Positions 1 to 7,056 of a stretch of DNA of 27,715 nucleotides are shown here, piece after piece (position 1 is the first letter of the stretch; each line of letters opens with the position of its first letter). This DNA is from Clostridia bacterium. Its GTDB lineage: Bacteria; Bacillota; Clostridia; Christensenellales; Aristaeellaceae. The DNA lies in the NCBI GenBank assembly GCA_016296675.1, contig JAEDIV010000010.1, forward strand, positions 1 through 27,715. The letters are read 5' to 3'. The notes under the pieces are model-generated. The model had not been told where the DNA came from. It saw only the letters and a program-made list of their open reading frames with translations, and did not search any database. Both the position numbers and the translations under genes were made by a program.

Positions 1-40
1 AGGAAGAGGAGCTTCTGCAATGAAGCCCCTCTTCCTTTTT
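1..40. terminator. Bidirectional hairpin terminator
   Basis: A stem AGGAAGAGG-a-GCTTC pairs with GAAGC-c-CCTCTTCCT around a six-base loop and is followed on the plus strand by TTTTT. It lies directly beyond the stop codon of the VanW-like gene. It could end that minus-strand transcript and also one entering from the left of the window. The U-tract for the minus direction is outside the window. Confidence 0.65.
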
Positions 41-41
41 C

Positions 42-1088
42 TCAGTATTCGTAAATCTCGGTAATCAGCCTTGTTCCGTCCCCGGATACATAGGTATTGA
101 TCACAAGCGTTCCGTATCCGGTATAGCGGAAGCGGAAATCATGGCCGGCATTATAATCAGTTACAATTGCGTCATCCTTATCCTGAACATAGGTCTGGTT
201 GTACCGGTAATCATAAGTCCTTTTTTCAAGGAAACGGATGGAGTTCAGATCCTTGAGCGCAAGATAAATGCTGGAAGCAACCTGCGCTACGCCGCCGCCC
301 ATTACGATGACGCCGCGTCCATTGATCGCGTTTCCATAGCCGTTCATCTCCGTGCGCGGGCCAACCAGCTGGTTAAAGGAGAATTCTCCGTAATAACCGA
401 GATGCGTTCCGTTGATCGAATCGGACGCAAGGCGGATATTGTTTTTCAGCGTGTTCGTACCGGAAAGCACGATGGACGAATATCCAATGAGCCGACCTGC
501 GGCATTGCTTCCATAAGAAGGCGTTACGGAAATGGTGCAGTACAGATAGCTTCTGGACATCCACATTTCAACATGCAGATTGCCCGCTTCATTATAAAAT
601 GAAAAATCCCTGCCGTTTGCATAATCCACGATGACCGCATCGTAGCCGGAAGACGTATAGGACTGGGCAAACTGATCATCCCAGGTCGTCTTTTCGGTAT
701 ATGTAATACCGCTCAATTGATTGACCGCCTGATACAGCGTCGTCGCCACCTGTCCCACGCCGCCGCCGCGAACCACCACGCCGCGCGCATTCACGGCATT
801 TTTATAGCCGTACTGCGCCGTGCGCGGCCCGACGGCATCGTTAAAGGAGAAATGATCGCCGTAGGCAATATCAAAACTCGAAAGAGAAGTAAGCGCCAAA
901 TTGATGTTGGTCAATTGCGCGCTTGACGCATAGAAAAGATTCGTCGATCCATTTACGCTGTAAGACGCGCCGTTCGGATAGGAATTTCCCCAGCTGTCGT
1001 CCCAGCTGTTTCCCCAGCTCGCAAGCGACTCGGGGCAAAACGCAAACAGAAATGATAAAACCAAGATCATCGAAATGAGCTTTTTCAT
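42..1088 (-). CDS. Secreted tandem VanW-like domain protein
   Basis: The 348-residue product has a signal peptide (residues about 1-23, hydrophobic core then SLA-S) and a short Trp/Asn/Ser-rich stretch. Two copies of the same module follow, at about 58-190 and 209-345. Each copy has FSFN-x3-VGPRT, a GY-x-NA-[VI] step, a Gly-rich GGGV[GA]QVA core, and a DA-[VI]-V-x-DY tail. This matches the VanW family found in vancomycin-resistance clusters and in many Clostridia, whose biochemical role is not settled. The usual GGGxCQxS core Cys is Gly in copy 1 and Ala in copy 2. The ATG follows a GGGAGGATT ribosome binding site. The module assignment is firm; export is inferred from the signal peptide; the function is unknown. 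Confidence 0.8.
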   Translation of the reverse strand: MKKLISMILVLSFLFAFCPESLASWGNSWDDSWGNSYPNGASYSVNGSTNLFYASSAQLTNINLALTSLSSFDIAYGDHFSFNDAVGPRTAQYGYKNAVNARGVVVRGGGVGQVATTLYQAVNQLSGITYTEKTTWDDQFAQSYTSSGYDAVIVDYANGRDFSFYNEAGNLHVEMWMSRSYLYCTISVTPSYGSNAAGRLIGYSSIVLSGTNTLKNNIRLASDSINGTHLGYYGEFSFNQLVGPRTEMNGYGNAINGRGVIVMGGGVAQVASSIYLALKDLNSIRFLEKRTYDYRYNQTYVQDKDDAIVTDYNAGHDFRFRYTGYGTLVINTYVSGDGTRLITEIYEY

Positions 1089-1225
1089 ATCCGAATCCTC
1101 CCACTTGAGTTTCTATGCCTTTTAGACGCTGTATTTTCCCCGTTTGTTCCGCTTTTAACCAATTTCCGCCGAATAAATAAACTTTGTCTTCATGAAACGC
1201 TCAGAAAATCGTCCATTTTGAACGG

Positions 1226-1254
1226 TTGCTTTTTACCGGGAATTGTGATATCCT
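1226..1254 (+). promoter_or_regulatory. Candidate sigma-A promoter for the lipoprotein gene
   Basis: TTGCTT (1226-1231) is separated by 17 bases from TATCCT (1249-1254). It lies 35 bases before the chosen start at 1289. The -10 match is only fair, so the call is tentative. Confidence 0.4.
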
Positions 1255-1288
1255 TTATGGTGTATTTATTTCGAAGGCAGGGACTACT

Positions 1289-1891
1289 ATGAAAAGATTT
1301 TTTTCTATTCTGTTTGTGCTTATGTTTATACTAAGCGCATGCGCTTTTGCGGAAACCGCTTCTCCGGCGGAGCCTCTTAAAGAAGGCGAGATGTATTTCC
1401 ACGGCTACAAAAATTCCAATACCGGCTATTATGTCGGCGTGCCTGCTGAATGGGCGCTGATCGGCATGGACTCCACGGGCGCAAATCTCGATCATGCCTA
1501 CGAAGTCATGGGCTATTCGGAAGTCAAGGCATTAATCGACCGGCTAAATGCAGAAAACGATATTCTCTTCGCCGTATCCTCCTCCGGCGATCAGATGGTT
1601 ATCACTTACGGTCTCTCCGACGGCATCACCACCGACCGCCTGGCGGAAAACATCGACGATTTCAAAGCGATGCTTGCCAAATCCTGCACCGGCATCGAAT
1701 TCAAAGAGGACTGCGGCCTTATTACCGTCAACAAGCTGATGCAGGTTATGTACATCGGCGCGAAATACAAAAGCCACGATGTCTCTCAGTATTTCCTGGC
1801 TGCCGGTTCCAACGTGTATGTATTCACGTTCACGGATGTTGAAAAAGACATCGAACAGGCTGTGCTTTCCACTTTCAGCATTGTAAACTGA
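1289..1891 (+). CDS. Small exported lipoprotein-like protein, unknown function
   Basis: This 200-residue protein starts at the ATG after GCAGGGA; the reading frame is open further upstream but without a good ribosome binding site. The N-terminus MKRFF is followed by a hydrophobic run ending in LSAC, which fits a lipobox, with an AFA-type signal peptidase I site as the alternative. The remainder is a compact soluble domain containing aromatic YYVGVP and TYGLSDG segments and no recognised catalytic motif. Proteins of this shape are often surface lipoproteins of gut Clostridia. It is convergent in layout with the phosphopantetheinyl transferase and divergent from the VanW-like gene. I do not recognise the family. 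Confidence 0.7.
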   Translation: MKRFFSILFVLMFILSACAFAETASPAEPLKEGEMYFHGYKNSNTGYYVGVPAEWALIGMDSTGANLDHAYEVMGYSEVKALIDRLNAENDILFAVSSSGDQMVITYGLSDGITTDRLAENIDDFKAMLAKSCTGIEFKEDCGLITVNKLMQVMYIGAKYKSHDVSQYFLAAGSNVYVFTFTDVEKDIEQAVLSTFSIVN

Positions 1892-1900
1892 TCTTCATAC

Positions 1901-2084
1901 AAAGGCGCTGTCTCAAAATACATTCAAACTCCGTTAATCGTGTATCTCCATGAAATGATCAAAGATTACGGGACGGGAAACCCGTCCCCTACATAACGAA
2001 GAAGCTGTTTTCTTCCTGTAGGGGACGGGTTTCCCGTCCCGCTGTGTTGCTTTTTTGAGGCTTTATTCTCAATGAGACAGGCCC
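1901..2084. mobile_element. MITE-like non-coding palindromic element
   Basis: The intergenic space has imperfect terminal inverted repeats: AAGGCGCTGTCTCA (from 1902) against the complement of TGAGACAGGCCCTT (ending about 2086), 12 of 14 bases matching. The CTGTCTCA ends resemble the termini of some transposase-encoding insertion sequences. Inside lies a perfect 25-base inverted repeat (listed separately). No coding frame is present. The size (about 185 bases), matched ends and internal palindrome fit a miniature inverted-repeat element. No target-site duplication is obvious, so mobility is inferred. Confidence 0.5.
1969..2041. repeat. Perfect 25-bp inverted repeat, each arm itself palindromic
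   Basis: The left arm (1969-1993) and right arm (2017-2041) are exact reverse complements separated by 23 bases, in which GAAGAA and TTCTTC extend the pairing. Each arm also contains GGGACGGG-AAA-CCCGTCCC or its complement, so it can form its own hairpin. The structure could act as a transcription stop between the convergent genes, but it has no U-tract. Confidence 0.85.
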
Positions 2085-2106
2085 TTCTTTTTATCCCTAT
2101 GCGCTT

Positions 2107-2757
2107 TTAACCCGGCAGCACACAGCTGTTTATTTCGTTGAGCGCTTCTTCAGCTGACATACATATAACGGAGAGGTTCGCTTCCCTCTCAAGCGCGGCC
2201 GCCCATTGAACGCGTCCGATTTTGCCCGTATTGGCCCATGCAAGGTGTTTTCCTGTTTCGTCCAGTATTGCCCTTCCGGAAAATTGCAGCCCTGAAAACG
2301 GCCTTTTAAGCCCTTCTCCCGTAAGCTTTACATAGCTTTCCTTGACGCACCAAATAGCAAGCGTGTTTTCCGCTTCCGGCTGCTGCCTGAAGCGGACTTT
2401 TTCTTCCATTCTGCTTAGGTCTCTTTTTAGATCCTCCACATCGCATCCGCACATGACCGGCGCAATAAGACACGCACCGACGGCTGCTGCATGCGTTAAA
2501 GACAGCCATCCGGAATTTTCATCGGCAAAATACGGTTTACCGTTTTTGCCATAATAGTACAGATTTCTTTGAATCCTTCCAAACGCCATCTTTTGAGCGA
2601 CAAGACAGGCAAGCGCCGCACATGCCGAGTCAATGCGCATGTGCGGCGTTTGATGCCTCTGAATCCTTGCCAGGCGTTCATCTCCAAACAGGGGATGCAT
2701 CAGTTCGTTAAGCGTTGCCCTCTGTCCGTCGACCAGCACCAGATATGCCTTGCCCAT
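2107..2757 (-). CDS. 4'-phosphopantetheinyl transferase (Sfp type)
   Basis: This 216-residue protein of the Sfp/AcpT superfamily would transfer phosphopantetheine from CoA to a carrier-protein serine. The family signatures are visible: an LTHA motif at about residue 87, the magnesium-binding GCDVED, and WCVKESYVKLTGEGL, in which KE and the following Lys are the expected catalytic and binding residues. The length fits the family. Its ATG shares one base with the TAA of the gene upstream (TAATG), so translation is probably coupled. Carrier-protein partners (polyketide, peptide or fatty-acid synthesis) are not in the window. It seems to be the last gene of the FMN-riboswitch-led unit. Confidence 0.88.
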   Translation of the reverse strand: MGKAYLVLVDGQRATLNELMHPLFGDERLARIQRHQTPHMRIDSACAALACLVAQKMAFGRIQRNLYYYGKNGKPYFADENSGWLSLTHAAAVGACLIAPVMCGCDVEDLKRDLSRMEEKVRFRQQPEAENTLAIWCVKESYVKLTGEGLKRPFSGLQFSGRAILDETGKHLAWANTGKIGRVQWAAALEREANLSVICMSAEEALNEINSCVLPG

Positions 2758-3614
2758 TATTTCTGCATGATCTCGGATTTTGCAGGGCTGTTTCTTCCCT
2801 CCAGATCCGGCTGTCTGCGCTCAATGGCGGCAAGAGCGATTTCAACGTCCTCATGTACCTCGCTTGGCGTAAATGCGCCCAGCGTAACCATATCGCAGGG
2901 ACGAATGGTTGCATAGCTGAAGGTGAGGCCCACAAAGGGAGAGCAGCGGCCCGCTGCCATGGACTTAATGGTCATGACGGGCTTTTTGGCGTTCCAGATC
3001 ACCTTGTTGATATATTCAATTTCCACCTGCATAAGGAAACCCATGCAGTTGTAAATCTGAATGTAGGTCTGAACGTCGTATTCGTTCTGATCGGAATACA
3101 CGATCAGTTCCGGCATATGCGCAGACAAGCCCGGAATCATACCGTTATCGCGGATCATCTTAAGATAATCGGGAAGGCGGGGCATTTCCTGCTTGTTTTT
3201 GTTGACCAGCTGTTCTGCGCTGTAGTGATGGATCAGGCAGAATCTCGCGCCCAGGTCGCGGGACTGCTTAAACCTTGCTTCCGCTTCCTTTCGGGCCGCG
3301 GCATTATCGTCCACATTCACAATCGGGGTGTCCACAATAATGAATTCATGGCCGAATTTGTCCTCCGCTGCGTGCACTGCGTCCGCGAGCACAGGATTGT
3401 CGCCGTACGGGCCCATCACGGCGTTGATGCCGTATGTATCGTACGCCTCAAGAATCTTCACAATCGCATCGCGGTTGTAATTTCTCATCCTGATCAGTTC
3501 ATCGGCAGAAGCGCTTGTGTGGCTGAAACCGAGCATCCAGTTTGTTCCCGCAATCATTCTGGGCATGTCCACACCCGCAACCGTGGTTCTGGGGAACAGA
3601 ATCTTCTTCTCCAT
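2757..3614 (-). CDS. Conserved hypothetical, TIM-barrel/aldo-keto-reductase-like
   Basis: The 285-residue product starts at the ATG following GGGAGGAAAG; 24 in-frame upstream codons lack a ribosome binding site. The sequence alternates short hydrophobic strands with helices (FIIVDTPIV, ARFCLIHHY, MIPGLSAHMPEL, KPVMTIKSMAAGR, DMVTLGAFTPSEV), as expected for a beta/alpha barrel. Its last third resembles the C-terminal half of aldo-keto reductases, where a 'KPLAAGR' loop and a 'MVTVG-x-SPEEV' segment are common. I do not see a clear NADPH-binding or catalytic tetrad. It sits 40 bases after the RibU-like gene and overlaps the transferase gene by one base, so it belongs to the same unit. Function unknown; an aldolase-like enzyme is equally possible. 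Confidence 0.6.
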   Translation of the reverse strand: MEKKILFPRTTVAGVDMPRMIAGTNWMLGFSHTSASADELIRMRNYNRDAIVKILEAYDTYGINAVMGPYGDNPVLADAVHAAEDKFGHEFIIVDTPIVNVDDNAAARKEAEARFKQSRDLGARFCLIHHYSAEQLVNKNKQEMPRLPDYLKMIRDNGMIPGLSAHMPELIVYSDQNEYDVQTYIQIYNCMGFLMQVEIEYINKVIWNAKKPVMTIKSMAAGRCSPFVGLTFSYATIRPCDMVTLGAFTPSEVHEDVEIALAAIERRQPDLEGRNSPAKSEIMQK

Positions 3615-3654
3615 CTTCTTTCCTCCCGCGCAAAACGCCAGCGCTTTTTTCACA

Positions 3655-4248
3655 TCAGCGGACGATTTTTTCAAGTCTCCAGTCAAGAATCATGACGATT
3701 ACGGAGATAATCGCGCCCTTTAAAAGGTTAAAGGGTACTGTTGCAAAGAGAATCAGCTTGCCAAGCGAATCCACTGCCGGAATCACTTTGGCAATCATGC
3801 CAACGATTTTCTCAATCGTCATCGTGCCCTTCACATAAAAGGGAATCAGAATCCAGTAGTTGGCTGCTGCGCCTGCAAGGGCCATCAATAGCACGGACAA
3901 AACAAGCATAACCGCCTTTTTAAGTCCCGTATCCGCTTTTTTTCTGAAAAAGGCGATCGGCAGAATAAACGCGACAGAGCAAATAAAATCGGCCAGTTCT
4001 CCCACGCCCGCGCTTGAGGAATGCACAAGGCCCGTGATGTCCTTAAAAAGCGCAATAATGATTCCTTCGATCGGCCCCATCCACATTGCGCCCAAAAACA
4101 CGCAAATTCCCGAAAAATCCAGCTTATAAATCGGCGGGATGATGGGAATTCCGGGAAGCGCATACAAAATTGCGCTGAGCGCGCTTAAAACAGCGACGCG
4201 CACGATCGTTTTTGTTCTTTTCGATACAGACTGATTTTTTAAAGACAT
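3655..4248 (-). CDS. ribU: ECF transporter S component, RibU-like (riboflavin)
   Basis: This 197-residue integral membrane protein has about six hydrophobic segments (for example SALSAILYALPGIPIIPP, ICVFLGAMWMGPIEGIIIALF, AVMLVLSVLLMALAGAAANYW). It matches the S component of energy-coupling-factor transporters, which capture vitamins and hand them to a shared ATPase and T-component module. The IYKLDFSGI-type segment is typical of RibU, and the FMN riboswitch directly upstream makes riboflavin the most likely substrate. The start is the ATG after GGAGGG; the longer frame (to 4308) would run back into the riboswitch. The ECF module itself is not in the window. Confidence 0.85.
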   Translation of the reverse strand: MSLKNQSVSKRTKTIVRVAVLSALSAILYALPGIPIIPPIYKLDFSGICVFLGAMWMGPIEGIIIALFKDITGLVHSSSAGVGELADFICSVAFILPIAFFRKKADTGLKKAVMLVLSVLLMALAGAAANYWILIPFYVKGTMTIEKIVGMIAKVIPAVDSLGKLILFATVPFNLLKGAIISVIVMILDWRLEKIVR

Positions 4249-4283
4249 GTTTTTACCCTCCTGATGCAGCTTTTTGCTGCTTT

Positions 4284-4415
4284 TTTCTTCTTCCATCCAG
4301 CCTTTCACTGTCGGCTCCGCATACTATAATCGGATCAGCCGCGCGATAAGAAAACAACGCGCAGTTCACGGGCTATACCGCCGGTGGGGAATTGCACCCC
4401 GTCCTGAAGCCAGGA
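4284..4415 (-). ncRNA. FMN riboswitch (RFN element)
   Basis: Reading the minus strand, the conserved blocks appear in order: CTTCAGGACGGGGTG, CAATTCCCCACCGGCGGT, AGCCCG, GATCCG, CGGAGCCGACAGT, and a closing GGATGGAAGAAG. These match the RFN consensus for the six-helix FMN aptamer. It lies just upstream of the RibU-like gene. A short GCAGC-aaaaa-GCTGC hairpin (4266-4280) ends eight bases before the GGAGGG of that gene. There is no U-tract after it, which suggests control of translation initiation rather than termination. Confidence 0.93.
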
Positions 4416-4433
4416 TCTTTTCTTACCTAATCA

Positions 4434-4462
4434 ATAATACTACAAAACTTCCCCTTTGAAAA
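4434..4462 (-). promoter_or_regulatory. Candidate promoter for the riboswitch transcript
   Basis: On the minus strand TTTTCA (4462-4457) is followed after 17 bases by TATTAT (4439-4434), overlapping the stop codon of the FAD-synthetase gene. The predicted start would be about 4427, just ahead of the aptamer. The -35 is weak, so readthrough from the rnf operon is the alternative source of the riboswitch RNA. Confidence 0.4.
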
Positions 4463-4976
4463 GATGTTCGGCAAGCGAAATTTTGTTTTCTTCAAGCGCT
4501 TTACGAATATCCGTCGAGGAAATCTTTTCGCCAAGCGATCCGTCAGGGAGTTTCACCCGGACAGTCTCGGCGGTAATGACTTCAAATCCCATCTCCTTTC
4601 CAAGATTTTTAAGCATTTGCATATTGCCTGCAGCCTTATGACCGAAGGTGTAATCCTCTCCGGCAACAAAGGCAGCGGGATGATAGGCGTCAAAGAGCAT
4701 TTTCACAAACGCTTCCGGCGCCATTTCAGCAATTTCCCTCGTGAAATCCACCATTACAACATCCTGAACGCCCATTTTGAGAATTTCGTTTTTTCTCTCA
4801 TCCGGCGACATAAGCATTTTGGGTGCTGCCATAAACAGCGCCCTGGGAATGGATGAAAAGGTGTATACCATAGATTTTGCGCCCGTTTTTTGCGCCTCCT
4901 GTACCGCGCGCGAAATCACCGCGCGATGTCCTGGATGCATGCCGTCAAACGTACCCAGCGCAATTACCGTCTGCAT
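4440..4976 (-). CDS. ribF: FAD synthetase domain only (RibF N-terminal half)
   Basis: The 178-residue product carries the adenylyltransferase half of RibF: GTFDGMHPGH at residues 7-16 (nucleotide-binding HxGH), FVAGEDYTFGHKAAG in the middle and ISSTDIRKAL near the end. It would convert FMN plus ATP to FAD. Usual bifunctional RibF proteins are about 300 residues with a C-terminal riboflavin kinase; here the protein stops right after the transferase domain, and the FMN riboswitch begins about 25 bases later. The start is the ATG after AAGGGAGA; the frame is open further upstream inside rnfB. It lies 20 bases downstream of rnfB, so it is probably the last gene of the rnf operon. A kinase must be encoded elsewhere if FMN is made from riboflavin. 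Confidence 0.85.
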   Translation of the reverse strand: MQTVIALGTFDGMHPGHRAVISRAVQEAQKTGAKSMVYTFSSIPRALFMAAPKMLMSPDERKNEILKMGVQDVVMVDFTREIAEMAPEAFVKMLFDAYHPAAFVAGEDYTFGHKAAGNMQMLKNLGKEMGFEVITAETVRVKLPDGSLGEKISSTDIRKALEENKISLAEHLFKGEVL

Positions 4977-4996
4977 AGCCGACTTATTTATCTCCC

Positions 4997-5818
4997 TTAA
5001 TAGAAATTCGGTCTGTGCGGAAGACCGTTGATCAGATCCTTGATCGCAGTACACGGGCAGACAGACGCACATGCGCCGCAGCGGGTGCACTTTTCAGGAT
5101 CGATGTGAGCAAAGAAGTTTTCAATATAGATCGCGTCATACTTGCATTCGCGCTTGCATCTTCCGCATCCGATGCATGCGCTCATACATACGCTTTTCGC
5201 TTCGCGTGCGTTGTCGGTGTTTCGGCAGTTGACATACACGGTCTGCGAAACCGGCATCATCTGAATCGCGCCGCGCGGACAATGCTTGGCGCATTCACCG
5301 CAGGAAATGCATTTGTCATAGTCGATTACAGCGAGACCGTCCACAATGCTGATTGCGCCCATGACGCAGTGATCCATGCAGTCGCCAAGGCCGATACACG
5401 AAAAGCGGCACATCTTTGGACCGCCCGCAAGGCCGTCAGCCACGGCACAGTTTTTGTATCCGTCATAGCGGTAACGCGAAAACGCAACGCCGGCGCGGCC
5501 CGAGCAAAGCACGCGCGGCACCTTTTTTTCTTCGACACTTGTCTCAACGCCCATGATCGCAGCGATTTCCTTCGCGCCCTTTTCGCCTGCGGGCGGGCAG
5601 GAATTGGGCTTGGCTTCGCCTTTGACAACGGCTTCGGCAAAATTATCGCAGCCGGCATAGCCGCATGCGCCGCAGTTCGCGCCGCCGAGGCATGCGCGCA
5701 CTTTTCCGATGCGCTCATCAACATCCACGCGGAATTTCTTTTCCGCATACGTCAGTATCAATCCAAACGCCAAACCGAGCACGCCCAGCACCAGAACCGC
5801 AAACAGAATGTTCATCAT
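4997..5818 (-). CDS. rnfB: Rnf complex subunit RnfB, multi-cluster ferredoxin
   Basis: RnfB is the electron-entry subunit of the Rnf ferredoxin:NAD+ oxidoreductase, anchored by one N-terminal helix (NILFAVLVLGVLGLAFGLIL). Next comes the RnfB-type Fe-S motif, C45, C51, C54, C59 and C76 (numbered from the upstream ATG at 5824). A string of [4Fe-4S] motifs follows: C-x3-C-x5-C-x3-C near 139-153, CISCGECAKHC at 172-182, CIGCGRCKREC at 217-227 and CTRCGACASVC at 246-256. The rich cluster content is typical of clostridial RnfB. Three near-adjacent ATGs exist; the second (5818) sits best behind AAGGGGG, with 5824 as the alternative. It is 18 bases after rnfA and 20 before the FAD-synthetase gene. 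Confidence 0.95.
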   Translation of the reverse strand: MMNILFAVLVLGVLGLAFGLILTYAEKKFRVDVDERIGKVRACLGGANCGACGYAGCDNFAEAVVKGEAKPNSCPPAGEKGAKEIAAIMGVETSVEEKKVPRVLCSGRAGVAFSRYRYDGYKNCAVADGLAGGPKMCRFSCIGLGDCMDHCVMGAISIVDGLAVIDYDKCISCGECAKHCPRGAIQMMPVSQTVYVNCRNTDNAREAKSVCMSACIGCGRCKRECKYDAIYIENFFAHIDPEKCTRCGACASVCPCTAIKDLINGLPHRPNFY

Positions 5819-5836
5819 ATCCATTCGCCCCCTTCA

Positions 5837-6421
5837 TCAAACAAGCCCGCTGAAGCCCATAAACGCGATGGCCATGAGTCCGGCGGAGACGAGGCTGATG
5901 GGAAATCCCTTCATACACTCGGGGATTTTCGCATTCTCAAGCCGTTCACGAACGCCCGCCATAAGAACAATGGCAACCAGAAAACCAATGGCAGAAAACG
6001 CGCCGTTCATGACGGAATAAATGAGATTGTAATTTTCAGATACGTTCAGAGTTGCAACACCCAATACCGCGCAGTTGGTGGTAATCAGAGGCAGATAAAT
6101 GCCCAGCGCGCCGTGCAGGGAGGGGCTGGCCTTTTTCAGGAACATTTCGACAAACTGAACCAGCGCGGCAATCACCAGAATGAAGGCGATCGTCTCCATG
6201 AACGTAATCTTCAAAGGCACAAGCAGCCAATGATACACCATATAGGAGAAAAGGGACGCAATCGTCATGACGAATGTAACCGCAAGGCCCATGCTTGCCG
6301 CTGTTTCCACTTTATTCGATACGCCCAGAAACGGGCAGCAGCCAAGGAATTTGGAGAAAATAAAGTTGTTCGTAAGCACACAGCTTACCATGAACAGAAG
6401 TATTTTCGTAATCTCGTTCAT
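5837..6421 (-). CDS. rnfA: Rnf complex subunit RnfA
   Basis: This 194-residue membrane protein is one of the paired RnfA/RnfE subunits that surround the central intramembrane iron-sulfur site. The signature NNFIFSKFLGCCPFLGVS near residue 18 and ITTNCAVLGVA near residue 113 each contribute a conserved Cys region. Six hydrophobic helices are apparent and the length is normal. The ATG overlaps the rnfE stop by four bases (ATGA), implying coupled translation. Confidence 0.95.
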   Translation of the reverse strand: MNEITKILLFMVSCVLTNNFIFSKFLGCCPFLGVSNKVETAASMGLAVTFVMTIASLFSYMVYHWLLVPLKITFMETIAFILVIAALVQFVEMFLKKASPSLHGALGIYLPLITTNCAVLGVATLNVSENYNLIYSVMNGAFSAIGFLVAIVLMAGVRERLENAKIPECMKGFPISLVSAGLMAIAFMGFSGLV

Positions 6422-7056
6422 GCTCTTCCTCCTTCCGAATGCTTATCCCTTTTCAGATAGTTGGTAATCGCATTGATTACGCCCAAAAGGATGCCGAAGG
6501 TCAAAAAGCCGCCGGAGGCAAGCACGAAAAGAAGCATCGGTTCATACCCTGCGCCCATGATCTTAAAGCCAAACAGCGTTCCGCTTCCGATCAGTTCGCG
6601 GATCATGCCGATGAGGGTCAGAGCAAGCGTAAAGCCTACGCCCATGCCGAGGCCGTCCACAGCCGATGCAAGCACGGGATTCTTGCTGGCAAACGCCTCA
6701 GCGCGCGCAAGGATGATGCAGTTGACAACAATCAGGGGAATAAAGATTCCGAGGCTTTCATAAAGCGAAGGAAGATACGCCTGCATGAACAGCTGAACCA
6801 TCGTAACAAAGGTACAGATAATGACGATAAACGCCGGAATTCGGACGTTGTTCGGGATAAATTTTCTAAGAAGCGATACAACCACATTGGAGCCGATCAA
6901 TACAAACGTAGCCGCCGCGCCCATGCCGATGCCATTGACGGCGCTGGTGGTAACAGCCAGCGTGGGACAGGCGCCCAGTACAAGACGGAATGTCGGGTTT
7001 TCGGTAATCACGCCGTTTAAGAAAATGCTTCCCAGGCTCTTTCTCTCTTCCATCAT
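6418..7056 (-). CDS. rnfE: Rnf complex subunit RnfE
   Basis: This 212-residue membrane protein is homologous to RnfA. FLNGVITENPTFRLVLGACP and IPLIVVNCIILARAEAFA are the expected RnfE motifs, each with the conserved Cys. The C-terminal 20 residues are a charged cytoplasmic tail. The gene starts in an ATGA overlap with rnfD (two adjacent ATGs, 7056 and 7053) and overlaps rnfA in the same way. In the familiar clostridial order, rnfG separates rnfD and rnfE; here they are directly joined. Confidence 0.95.
   Translation of the reverse strand: MMEERKSLGSIFLNGVITENPTFRLVLGACPTLAVTTSAVNGIGMGAAATFVLIGSNVVVSLLRKFIPNNVRIPAFIVIICTFVTMVQLFMQAYLPSLYESLGIFIPLIVVNCIILARAEAFASKNPVLASAVDGLGMGVGFTLALTLIGMIRELIGSGTLFGFKIMGAGYEPMLLFVLASGGFLTFGILLGVINAITNYLKRDKHSEGGRA

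Noticed and set aside
5015..6460. 481-codon plus-strand frame across rnfB and rnfA
   Set aside because: It spans two confirmed minus-strand rnf genes and has no family resemblance or matching ribosome binding site.
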